From positions 1 through 64,000 of the forward strand of contig JBIINB010000001.1 in the NCBI GenBank assembly GCA_044337705.1: a stretch of DNA of 64,000 bases, read 5' to 3'. A program made the position numbers and the translations under genes. Below the pieces are notes generated by a model, which had not been told where the DNA came from, did not search any database, and saw only the letters and a list, made by a program, of their open reading frames with translations. Source of the DNA: JBEISR01 sp044337705 (lineage in GTDB: Bacteria > Planctomycetota > Planctomycetia > Pirellulales > Pirellulaceae). This document shows, piece after piece, positions 16,596 through 24,930 of this stretch (the first letter of the stretch is position 1; the number at the start of each line of letters is the position of its first letter).

Positions 16596-17744
16596 ATGGA
16601 TTCCGATTTCAAGTCGTCAGCTTCTGGCTCCCATGGAAGTCCTGCAGGACTGGACGGCATCGTAGCTGGCGAGACTCGGTTGAGCACGGTCGGAGTGGAA
16701 GGGGTGGGGCTTACCTACCTTGGTTATGCGATCGAGGATCTGGCCAGCCATGGCAATTTTGAAGAGGTTGCGTATCTGCTTCTTTATGGCGAATTGCCAA
16801 GCGCGGCCAGCCTTGCGGATTTTCGAAATCGCTTGCAGTCCAGGCGATCTCTCCCCCACGCTGTGAAGGAAGTCCTTCGGCAGATCCCAGCCACAGCCCA
16901 TCCGATGGATGTTCTTCGAACCGGTATCTCGATGCTCGGAACCCTGGAACCCGAAAGAAATGGTGGAGCAGGCACCGAGGTGGCCGAGCGACTGCTTGGG
17001 TGCGCGCCGACGATGCTCCTCCTGTGGTACCGTCATCATCAGGAAGAAAATGTCGGCGACTTCGAACTGGGGGACTCGATCGCCGAGCAGTTCCTGTGGG
17101 GACTGCATGGAAGGAAGCCAGAGCCACTGGCCACGCGAGCGATGGATCTTTCCCTGATACTGTACGCCGAACATGAATGGAATGCATCGACATTCACCGC
17201 ACGCGTGATCGCCTCGACGCTGTCCGATTTCTATTCGGCAATCACCGGCGCAGTCGGCGCCCTCCGAGGCCCTTTGCACGGCGGGGCGAACGAGGCGGCG
17301 ATGGAATTGATCTCCCAGATGCATGATGCGGATCACGCAGAAGTACGATTGAAAGAGATGCTGACCAAGAGAGAGAAGGTCATGGGGTTCGGACATCGTG
17401 TCTATAGAAAGAACGACCCTCGATCGGACCTGATCAAGCCTTGGGCAATGCGACTGTGCCGCGAGACCGGGCGGATGCCGATGTTTGAGATTTCCGAGAG
17501 GATCGAGCAGGTGATGATGAGGGAGAAGAAGATTTTTCCCAATGTCGATTTCTATGCCGCATCGCTTTACCATTGTCTGGGGATTCCCACCGAGATGTTC
17601 ACACCCATCTTCGTGCTTTCGAGAATCTCCGGATGGTCAGCGCATATCATCGAACAACGCGCTGACAATCGCCTGATTCGTCCGCTGGCCAAGTACACAG
17701 GACCCGCACCGAGACAATGGGTTGCGATAGGGGATCGAAGGTGA
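16596..17744 (+). CDS. prpC: 2-methylcitrate synthase (citrate synthase family)
   Basis: This 382-residue citrate-synthase-fold protein should condense propionyl-CoA with oxaloacetate. Motifs include GLTYLGYAIEDLA near 37-49, LYAEHEWNASTFTARV near 189-204 (active-site His region), LRGPLHGGANEAAME near 226-240, GFGHRVYRKNDPR near 266-278, and RPLAKYTGP near the C terminus. The HEWNASTFTARV wording and the short length point to the methylcitrate synthase branch rather than housekeeping GltA. The start is 2 nt after prpB, with GGAGG in front. The following hydratase gene starts inside its last codons, so prpB-prpC-hydratase are translationally linked. Confidence 0.92.
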   Translation: MDSDFKSSASGSHGSPAGLDGIVAGETRLSTVGVEGVGLTYLGYAIEDLASHGNFEEVAYLLLYGELPSAASLADFRNRLQSRRSLPHAVKEVLRQIPATAHPMDVLRTGISMLGTLEPERNGGAGTEVAERLLGCAPTMLLLWYRHHQEENVGDFELGDSIAEQFLWGLHGRKPEPLATRAMDLSLILYAEHEWNASTFTARVIASTLSDFYSAITGAVGALRGPLHGGANEAAMELISQMHDADHAEVRLKEMLTKREKVMGFGHRVYRKNDPRSDLIKPWAMRLCRETGRMPMFEISERIEQVMMREKKIFPNVDFYAASLYHCLGIPTEMFTPIFVLSRISGWSAHIIEQRADNRLIRPLAKYTGPAPRQWVAIGDRR

Positions 17745-18643
17745 TTGAGTTTCATCACCTGAAAGTCGATGATTCCGATCCGTCGTTTGTGGATGTCGCA
17801 ATCGATATGCAGGGGCGTCGGCTGAATGTTCTGGACGAGGAGTTCTTCAGGGAATTTCTCTTCTTTGCCGAACAGATTGACGCAGATTCGATGAAGCGTC
17901 CCGTCATCCTGCGAAGCGGCAAGGAGAAAGGCTTCGTTGTGGGCGCGGATCTGAAGCGGATTATCCAGATCCAGGAGGCTTCGGAAATTCAGGAGTTCCT
18001 CCGGATCGGGCAAGTTGCGTTCGGCCGTTGGGAGTCGCTGAGCGTACCGACCATTGCATGGATCGATGGACCCTGCTTGGGCGGCGGCCTGGAACTCGCA
18101 CTGGCCTGCCACTATCGAATCGCGTCGGATGCTGCCGACACCCTTTTGGGGCTGCCGGAATCGAAACTCGGGCTGACGCCCGGATGGGGAGGAACCCAGA
18201 GGCTTCCCTCGCAAGTAGGAATTGAGGTAGGTTTGGAAATGCTCTTCTCAGGAGAGCCGGTCGGTGCGGAACGCGCTCTGGCAGTGGGGTTGATCGATGG
18301 GATTTGGAACCAAAGAAACCCGGCAAGCGAACTCTCTCACTGGATCAAAAAGTTCCGAGGTCAAGCCCTACCTAATCGCCGCAGGCTGTCTGAGTTCGAT
18401 CGATATCAGGAGGATTGGGCGCACTGCAAAAGGCTGCGGCAGAAGGCGACGGAGATGTCGAATGATCCGGATGCCTCGCTGACCGTTCCTGCAAGGCAGG
18501 CGATTGCCAATTATATAGAGATCGGACTGAACGAATCCTTCGAAGCCGGGGAGAGAGCCGAGCGTGAAAATTTCTTTGCGCTTCTGTGCCGTCCGGAGGT
18601 CCAGGCCGCTCTTCAGCGATTTGCAAGACCGCGGCCCAAGTGA
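17741..18643 (+). CDS. enoyl-CoA hydratase/isomerase family protein (FadB/FadJ N-domain-like)
   Basis: The roughly 300-residue crotonase-fold protein resembles the hydratase half of FadB/FadJ: VVGADLKRI near 75 (first oxyanion-hole block), IDGPCLGGGLELALACHYRIA near 106-126, and LLGLPESKLGLTPGWGGTQRLP near 133-154, where the two catalytic glutamates are expected. There is no dehydrogenase domain. I prefer the GTG at 17741, whose GTGA overlaps the prpC stop; an ATG at 17717 inside prpC is an alternative giving 308 residues. Its place after prpC suggests work on 2-enoyl-CoAs feeding propionyl-CoA, for example 2-methylcrotonyl-CoA hydration, but this is inference. The C-terminal ~90 residues are charged and helical. 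Confidence 0.83.
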   Translation: MIEFHHLKVDDSDPSFVDVAIDMQGRRLNVLDEEFFREFLFFAEQIDADSMKRPVILRSGKEKGFVVGADLKRIIQIQEASEIQEFLRIGQVAFGRWESLSVPTIAWIDGPCLGGGLELALACHYRIASDAADTLLGLPESKLGLTPGWGGTQRLPSQVGIEVGLEMLFSGEPVGAERALAVGLIDGIWNQRNPASELSHWIKKFRGQALPNRRRLSEFDRYQEDWAHCKRLRQKATEMSNDPDASLTVPARQAIANYIEIGLNESFEAGERAERENFFALLCRPEVQAALQRFARPRPK

Positions 18644-18725
18644 AGATGCACTCGGAACCGGTTTTCAGAGATCTCTCTCCTAAGTGGCCGATCCACCGTC
18701 TTGGCGGCCAAAGATGGTTCGGATG

Positions 18726-19901
18726 TCATCTACCGTGACGCTCAATCAGCATGGCGACTGCTTCACCACCACCTAGACAAAGCGTCGCGATGCCGTACCT
18801 GCCCTTGCGATACTCCAGGGCGTGCATCAGGGTGACAAGGATTCTGGTACCACTGCATCCAATCGGATGCCCTAGAGCGATGGCACCACCATTCACATTG
18901 ACTCTCTCGGGATCGATTTGAAGCTCGCCAATGCAGGCAAGCGTCTGGGACGCGAATGCCTCATTGATTTCAAACAGATCGATCTCTCCAGCAGAGACAT
19001 CGGATTGGCCAAGCAGTTTCCGGACGGCTCCCACCGGCGCGATGAAAAGATCCTCCGGTTGGCGACTCATCACAGCGCAGCTAACAACGCGAAACGCGCT
19101 TTCGGGATTCATCCGGCGGTGAAGATCATCATCGATCACAAGCACCGATGCCGCTCCATCACTTAACGTCGAGGCGTTGCCGGCAGTGACAGTTCCTCCA
19201 GGAATAAATGCAGGTTTCAGTTTGGAAAGTCTTTCCAGAGAACTGTCGCCGCGCGGGCCAGCATCCTGGGACACGGTAAGTTTCTCGTCGATTACGACAG
19301 GGACCAGTTCCTTGGAAAAACGCTGCTGTTGCTGGGCAGCGACCGCCCGTTGGTGGCTGGCGAGTGCCCACTGGTCCTGTTGCGGACGACCAATCGCGTG
19401 CTGGTCTGCGACTCGCTCGGCATAACTTCCCATAAGGCAGTTGCCTCGCGGGCAAAACAGTCCGTCGATTTCGATGGCATCCAGAAGGGGCTGGGCACCA
19501 TACTTCCATCCGCTCCGCGACTGCCTCAACAAGTGAGGCGCTTGGCTCATGCTCTCCATCCCACCAGCCAATGCGGCTCGGTAGGTACCTGCCTGGATGG
19601 AGCGTGTTGCCAGCATGACGGCGAACAATCCCGAACCACAGACTTTGTTGATGGTGACCGCACCGATCGAATCAGGAAGGCCGGCAGCATGGAGTGCTTG
19701 GCGTGCCGGTGCCTGTCCAGCGCCCGCCGAGAGCACTTGGCCCATGAAGATCTCACCGATCTCCGCTGGGTCGATACCCGATGCGTTGACCGTCGCCGCT
19801 ATCGATTTGCCTGCGAGTTGGGTGGCAGCGATTGTGGAGAAGTCGCCGAGGAATCGGCCAATGGGAGTCCTTCTGCCACCGACAAGCCATGCCGATCCCA
19901 T
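18726..19901 (-). CDS. acetyl-CoA acyltransferase (thiolase)
   Basis: The 391-residue enzyme has all thiolase landmarks: RRTPIGRFLG near 10-19, nucleophilic Cys88 in NKVCGSG, SRQ-equivalent region, NEAFASQ, GHPIGCSG with His345, and CLGGG with Cys375 as the second catalytic cysteine. It cleaves 3-ketoacyl-CoA, or condenses acetyl-CoA in reverse. I chose ATG 19901, which has AAGGAG at good spacing; the frame is open to 20006 but upstream residues are not thiolase-like. It is convergent with the prp operon. Together with the SDR, hydratases and acyl-CoA dehydrogenase in the same block it completes a beta-oxidation set. 2-methylacetoacetyl-CoA is a possible substrate. Confidence 0.93.
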   Translation of the reverse strand: MGSAWLVGGRRTPIGRFLGDFSTIAATQLAGKSIAATVNASGIDPAEIGEIFMGQVLSAGAGQAPARQALHAAGLPDSIGAVTINKVCGSGLFAVMLATRSIQAGTYRAALAGGMESMSQAPHLLRQSRSGWKYGAQPLLDAIEIDGLFCPRGNCLMGSYAERVADQHAIGRPQQDQWALASHQRAVAAQQQQRFSKELVPVVIDEKLTVSQDAGPRGDSSLERLSKLKPAFIPGGTVTAGNASTLSDGAASVLVIDDDLHRRMNPESAFRVVSCAVMSRQPEDLFIAPVGAVRKLLGQSDVSAGEIDLFEINEAFASQTLACIGELQIDPERVNVNGGAIALGHPIGCSGTRILVTLMHALEYRKGRYGIATLCLGGGEAVAMLIERHGR

Positions 19902-20409
19902 GAATGACTCCTTGTTGATTCGTACAGGTGTTCCACAATCTGTATTCCGGAAGGCAAAAACTGCCTGAAAGGAATTAGTTCGACTCAGCGGAATTGCGAG
20001 AGGCAAGTCGCGTTAGCCTCTCGGGGCAAATGCGCATTGCACTATTGTACGAGTCATCGATTCCTGGAAGCAAGCTACCGAGTGAACCAATCCGATAGAC
20101 CAAAAGGCAGGTGCGTCAAATCAAATGCCCGCAGGATGTGATCGATCGAAAGGAAGCGAAGGAAAGTCACCTCAAAACGATTGCTACTTCGGTTCGGCTT
20201 GGGAAACAGGGTGCCTTCACCAGGTCGAGTATGCGGAAGATCGCACCTCGAGTCATCCGCCACATCGCATTTGGTGCGTAGGGTGTGGTTGGAGCAAATT
20301 GGACCGTATGGTCTAATGAACGAATCGAGATTTTCCGACGGTGATGCGATTGCCCGGAATCGATACCCTGGAATCTCCGCCCCACTTTTCACTTGCTACG
20401 GAGATCAAG
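19902..20409. other. divergent intergenic region, thiolase/arylsulfatase
   Basis: No gene is supported here. The region must hold both promoters. A short imperfect dyad GGACC-GTAT-GGTCT near 20301-20315 is the only structure I noticed. Short open frames on both strands overlap each other and show no family similarity. Confidence 0.4.
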
Positions 20410-22788
20410 ATGGGAATTCTGCTACGGCTTGCTGGTAAGCTTACGAGTCTTTCGGGCGTCGTCTGCCTTTCACAGTTGGCAATCGCTCAGTCGCCTCCCT
20501 CCCAAACGGCCACGTTTGACCGCACGGTCCTGCCGATTCATGAGCCAGTATTGCCGACCTACAAAGAACTGGATGCCAGGCAAGCAAAAGCGCCTGCTCG
20601 ATGGGAAGTCCAGGCACCCAAAGGTGCACCGAACGTGGTGGTGGTACTGATCGATGATATCGGGTTTGGACATTCCAGCGCGTTTGGTGGTCCGTGCCAG
20701 ATGCCAACGCTGGATCGACTTGCGGGCAACGGCTTGAAGTACAACCGTTTTCATACCACTGCCCTTTGTAGTCCCACCCGCACGGCGCTTCTGACTGGCT
20801 ACAACCACCACAGCAACAATGCCGGAGCCATCATGGAAGTGGCGACGGCTTTTCCTGGGAATACAGGAATTCGACCGCAATCGATCACCCCGATGGCTGA
20901 AGTGCTGAGGATGAATGGTTACTCCACATCCGCCTGGGGGAAATACCACGAAACGCCACCATGGGAAGTCAGTGTCAGCGGTCCCTTCGACCGCTGGCCA
21001 ACTCGATCGGGCTTCGATGAATTCTACGGCTTTATCGGGGGCGAGACGAATCAGTGGGATCCGATGATCGTTCACGGCACGACGCCGATGAGGAAACCAG
21101 AGGGGGATGACGATTATCATTTCACCACCGATATGACCAATCGAGCGATCGCCTGGATGCGATCCCAGCAGGCATTGACTCCCGACAAGCCGTTTTTCAT
21201 GTACTTTGCTACCGGCGCAACGCATGCGCCTCATCACGCGCCCAAGGATTGGATCGAAAAGTACAAGGGCAAGTTCGATATGGGTTGGGACAAACTTCGA
21301 GAGCAGACGTTGGCCCGGCAGATCGAGCTGGGGGTTGTTCCCAAAGGGACCAAACTGGCACCCAAGCCGGAGGCCATCAAGGATTGGGACGACTTGAGCG
21401 ACGATGAGAAGCGATTGTTCTCAAAGCAAATGGAAGTTTTTGCCGGTTTCGCATCCCACACCGATCACGAGGTGGGGCGTCTGTTGCAGGGCATTGCTGA
21501 CATCGGAGAGCTCGACAACACCTTGATCATGTACGTTGTGGGGGACAACGGATCGAGCGCTGAAGGTGGGATGCTGGGCATGTTCAACGAAGGAACCTAC
21601 TTCAATGGGGTTGCTGAGTCGACCGAATTCATGCTGGGCAAACTGGATCAGTGGGGTGGCCCCGAGTGCTTCAATCACTTCGCTGCAGGTTGGGCCGTTG
21701 CGGGCAATACGCCCTTCACCTGGACCAAGCAGGTGGCAAGCAATTTCGGCGGGACTCGCAATGGGATGGTGATTCACTGGCCGGAGGGTATTCGCGCGAA
21801 AGGGGAGGTGCGGGATCAGTTTCATCACGTCGTCGACCTAGCACCGACGGTTTATGAAGCGGCGAAGGTTCCTGCACCCAAGGAAGTCAACGGCGTCGCG
21901 CAGCGGCCAATCGAAGGGGTCAGCATGGCGTACAGCTTTGACGCGGCCCAAGCAAAGGATAGACGCACGACGCAGTATTTTGAGATCGCAGGGAATCGCG
22001 CCGTATACCATGATGGCTGGTTTGCCGGCACGATCCACAAAGCACCCTGGGAGGCACAGCCCCGCCATCCGCTTTCCGAGGATGTCTGGGAGCTCTATCA
22101 CGTCGACGAAGATTTCAGCATGAGCAGCAATCTGGCGAAGACGAATCCGGAAAAGCTGAGGCAGCTCCAAGGGCTTTTTACCGAGCAGGCGATTGAGCAT
22201 CATGTACTGCCAATCGACGACAGAACGATTGAGCGATTTGATCCGAAAGTTGCGGGCCGCCCCGATCTGATGGATGGACGAACGAAGCTGACCGTCTTTC
22301 CAGGGATGGTTTACATGAGCGAGAATGCGTTCATCAATGTCAAGAATGCATCGGTCGACATGGTGGCGGATGTCGAAGTATCAGGCACCAACAACCACGG
22401 CGTGCTTCTGGCGCAAGGTGGTCGATTCGGGGGATGGTCCTTCTGGGTCGACCATGGAAAGCCCCGCTACAGCTACAACTTTTTGGGGCTAGAAGTATCT
22501 CAAGTGTCGGCCGATGAAGCCATGACCGACGGGAAGCATCAGCTCAAGATGGCGTTCGACTACGATGCAGCCAAGGGGCGTGGCGCCGGTGGCAATGTAT
22601 CGCTCTTTATCGATGGCAAGAAGGTCGGCGAGGGCAAGGTCGGCAAGACTCATCCCAACGTCTTCTCGCTGGACGATACGGCGGACACTGGAGTCGATAC
22701 TGGAACGCCGGTCGACGAGGCTTACGGCGAAGGTGGAAGAAATGCCTTTTCCGGACAGCTTGAAAAGGTGAGTATCGAAGTCCGCTGA
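20410..22788 (+). CDS. secreted arylsulfatase (type I, formylglycine)
   Basis: The 792-residue protein starts at ATG 20410, preceded by GGAG, with a Sec signal peptide ending near residue 26 (AIAQ). It then shows the sulfatase alkaline-phosphatase fold: NVVVVLIDDIGFG with metal-ligand aspartates 82-83, and CSPTR at 120-124, where Cys120 would become formylglycine. YVVGDNGSSAEGG carries a further metal-binding motif. After the catalytic part, about the last 150 residues form a beta-rich domain (ISVEGTNNHG-like, SLFIDGKKVG) reminiscent of a LamG-type fold. It should hydrolyse sulfate esters outside the cytoplasm, probably of algal polysaccharides or aryl sulfates. A clear terminator follows at 22841. 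No maturase gene is adjacent. Confidence 0.92.
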   Translation: MGILLRLAGKLTSLSGVVCLSQLAIAQSPPSQTATFDRTVLPIHEPVLPTYKELDARQAKAPARWEVQAPKGAPNVVVVLIDDIGFGHSSAFGGPCQMPTLDRLAGNGLKYNRFHTTALCSPTRTALLTGYNHHSNNAGAIMEVATAFPGNTGIRPQSITPMAEVLRMNGYSTSAWGKYHETPPWEVSVSGPFDRWPTRSGFDEFYGFIGGETNQWDPMIVHGTTPMRKPEGDDDYHFTTDMTNRAIAWMRSQQALTPDKPFFMYFATGATHAPHHAPKDWIEKYKGKFDMGWDKLREQTLARQIELGVVPKGTKLAPKPEAIKDWDDLSDDEKRLFSKQMEVFAGFASHTDHEVGRLLQGIADIGELDNTLIMYVVGDNGSSAEGGMLGMFNEGTYFNGVAESTEFMLGKLDQWGGPECFNHFAAGWAVAGNTPFTWTKQVASNFGGTRNGMVIHWPEGIRAKGEVRDQFHHVVDLAPTVYEAAKVPAPKEVNGVAQRPIEGVSMAYSFDAAQAKDRRTTQYFEIAGNRAVYHDGWFAGTIHKAPWEAQPRHPLSEDVWELYHVDEDFSMSSNLAKTNPEKLRQLQGLFTEQAIEHHVLPIDDRTIERFDPKVAGRPDLMDGRTKLTVFPGMVYMSENAFINVKNASVDMVADVEVSGTNNHGVLLAQGGRFGGWSFWVDHGKPRYSYNFLGLEVSQVSADEAMTDGKHQLKMAFDYDAAKGRGAGGNVSLFIDGKKVGEGKVGKTHPNVFSLDDTADTGVDTGTPVDEAYGEGGRNAFSGQLEKVSIEVR

Positions 22789-22840
22789 CAAGGCACCCCA
22801 CCGACAAGTTAGATCAGTAACTTTTACTAAACATCGATTC

Positions 22841-22880
22841 AGCCGCTCAGGGATGCCTACATCGCTGAGCGGCTTTTTTT
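22841..22880 (+). terminator. rho-independent terminator after the arylsulfatase gene
   Basis: A perfect 10-bp stem AGCCGCTCAG/CTGAGCGGCT (22841-22850 with 22865-22874) is followed by a run of seven Ts. Confidence 0.9.
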
Positions 22881-23239
22881 GGGACTGCGATTTGCCTTCC
22901 CAATGCGACTTGCTCGCCGTCAATTTTTCCGTAGACCGATCCGAGAACCGTCCCTTGCCAGTCCCGCGGCTTGGTGTTCAGGCTATGGGGTTTTCTCCGT
23001 TCCATCGATCTCCAGGCGTGGAGTCCGCCCGAACGGGGTTCGAAGCCTTTCTAGCGGCAGAGCGCTAGCTCGCCGGTGGGGCTGTAAGGAACCCGGCAGC
23101 TGCTGAGATGCTGCAGGACAGAGATCATTGCGAATATTGCTTCTGGGGTACCGGTGGTTGTGCGTTTTCCGGGTCGCCATTAGACTAACCAGCCAGTTTT
23201 GGGGCTCCTTTCCACTCCATTTTCTTGCTGAAAACAACC
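22881..23239. other. intergenic region upstream of icd
   Basis: No gene is supported. It contains a GGGGTTCGAAG sequence near 23035 that looks like a tRNA T-loop, but no acceptor or anticodon stem can be folded around it. The icd promoter should lie in its distal part. Confidence 0.4.
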
Positions 23240-24691
23240 ATGGCATCCACACCCATCACAGTTGCATATGGCGACGGCATCGGCCCAGAAATCATGCAGG
23301 CGACGCTGCATATCATCGAGGAGGCGGGAGCCCGTTTAGAGAAGCATGTGATCGAGATCGGGGAAAAGCAGTATCTGAAGGGCAACTTGGCCGGGATCGA
23401 GCCGAGTGCGTTTGAGTCACTCCGCGCGACCAAGGTATTCTTGAAGGCACCGATCACCACGCCGCAAGGGGGTGGCTTCAAGTCGCTCAACGTGACCACA
23501 CGGAAGGCGTTTGGGCTATACGCCAACATCCGTCCTTGCCTCAGCTATGACCCCTTCATCCGCACCAAGCATCCCAAAATGGATGTGGTGATCGTCCGGG
23601 AAAACGAAGAGGATCTCTATGCTGGGATCGAGCATCGGCAGACGATGGACGTGATGCAGTGCCTGAAACTGATTTCCCGGCCCGGTACCGAGAAGATCGT
23701 GCGGTATGCATTCGAATACGCCAGGGCGTATGGGCGCAAGAAGGTGACCTGCTTCACCAAAGACAACATCATGAAGCTGACCGATGGTCTGTTTCACAAA
23801 ATATTTGATGAGATCGCAGCAGAGTACAAGGATATCGAGAACGAACATTGGATTGTCGATATCGGGGCTGCCAAGCTGGCGGACACACCGGAAGCGTTCG
23901 ATGTCGTCGTCATGCCGAATCTGTATGGAGATATCCTGTCGGACGTTGCGGCACAGATCGCCGGATCGGTGGGCCTTGCGGGTAGCGCCAACATCGGCGA
24001 TGGCTGTGCGATGTTCGAAGCGATCCATGGTTCGGCGCCTCGGCGTGCAGGTCAGAACTTGGCCAATCCTTCCGGGCTGTTCCTTGGGGCCATTCAAATG
24101 CTTGTCCATATCGGGCAGGCAGATGTTGCCGAGAGGGCTCATAATGCGTGGCTCAAGACCATTGAAGATGGTGTTCACACCTACGACATTTTCAAGGAAG
24201 GGGTTTCGAAAGAGAAGGTTGGCACGAAAGAGTTCGCGCAGGCCGTGGTGGCTCGTCTTGGCCAAAAGCCTCAGGTGCTTCGCGCTGTCGATTACAGTCA
24301 AGCACCTCGACGTCCTCTGACGACTCGTCCTCCCTATGTGCGATCCAGCGAGAAGCGAGAGATGGTTGGGGCTGATGTCTTCATCGCCTGGACCGATTCG
24401 ATCGACGCTCTGGCATCGAAGTTGCAACCACTAGCGGCGGATGGGATGACCTTGGAAATGATTTCCAATCGTGGCATGAAGGTCTGGCCGGGTGGTATGG
24501 CGGAGACCTTTACGGTCGATGTCAGTCGCTGCCGTTTCAGCCTTCCCGAAGGATCGGGTGGCAGTGTGCCTCATACGGCAATCATTGCTTTGCTGGACCG
24601 GATCACCAAGGCTGGGCTGGAGTTCGTCAAGCTGGAAGGGCTTTACAACTTCGATGGAAAACCTGGGTTTTCAAGAGGCCAGGGGCAGTAG
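23240..24691 (+). CDS. icd: NADP-dependent isocitrate dehydrogenase (long, Thermus-like form)
   Basis: The 483-residue product starts at ATG 23240 (MASTPITVAYGDGIGPEIM). It has the isocitrate/isopropylmalate dehydrogenase fold: GDGIGPEIM, FKSLNVTTRKAFGLYANIRP with the isocitrate-binding serine/arginines, VIVRENEEDLYAGIEH, NLYGDILSDVAAQIAGS, and MFEAIHGSAPRRAGQNLANPSG. After residue ~335 there is an extra C-terminal domain of about 145 residues (GADVFIAWTDSIDALASKL...), as in the long isocitrate dehydrogenases of Thermus and Rickettsia. It converts isocitrate to 2-oxoglutarate in the TCA cycle. The frame starts a few codons earlier, but family similarity begins here. A strong terminator follows. 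Confidence 0.92.
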   Translation: MASTPITVAYGDGIGPEIMQATLHIIEEAGARLEKHVIEIGEKQYLKGNLAGIEPSAFESLRATKVFLKAPITTPQGGGFKSLNVTTRKAFGLYANIRPCLSYDPFIRTKHPKMDVVIVRENEEDLYAGIEHRQTMDVMQCLKLISRPGTEKIVRYAFEYARAYGRKKVTCFTKDNIMKLTDGLFHKIFDEIAAEYKDIENEHWIVDIGAAKLADTPEAFDVVVMPNLYGDILSDVAAQIAGSVGLAGSANIGDGCAMFEAIHGSAPRRAGQNLANPSGLFLGAIQMLVHIGQADVAERAHNAWLKTIEDGVHTYDIFKEGVSKEKVGTKEFAQAVVARLGQKPQVLRAVDYSQAPRRPLTTRPPYVRSSEKREMVGADVFIAWTDSIDALASKLQPLAADGMTLEMISNRGMKVWPGGMAETFTVDVSRCRFSLPEGSGGSVPHTAIIALLDRITKAGLEFVKLEGLYNFDGKPGFSRGQGQ

Positions 24692-24740
24692 GCCCGGCTC
24701 TTTTCAACTCCAGGAAAGGCGATCTGGTCGCCGGTTTGAA

Positions 24741-24783
24741 TGCCCGTCGATGCGTTGGGATCGACGGGCATTTCGTCTTTATT
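24741..24783 (+). terminator. terminator after icd
   Basis: A perfect 11-bp stem TGCCCGTCGAT/ATCGACGGGCA (24741-24751 with 24760-24770) is followed by TTTCGTCTTTATT, a T-rich tract. Confidence 0.8.
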
Positions 24784-24930
24784 CATCGAATGGGGATCGC
24801 TGTAGCGATCTGTGCGAACAACTTTGCCTCATCGGTGCGGCTTGGAATTTGACGCTGACGCACTCGGCAAGCAGACTGGGGGGATTCAATCGATTCCATT
24901 CCACTGTCTGACAAGGTTGTCGTCGCAGCC

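Noticed and set aside
16617..17573. 318-codon minus-strand frame opposite prpC
   Set aside because: Antisense to a gene with complete citrate-synthase motifs; histidine-rich composition is the mirror of prpC codons.
23020..23060. tRNA-like GGGGTTCGAAG sequence
   Set aside because: Only a T-loop-like word is present. No pairing T stem, acceptor stem or anticodon arm can be formed around it.
23516..24427. 303-codon minus-strand frame opposite icd
   Set aside because: Antisense shadow of a strongly conserved gene; no similarity and no plausible start.
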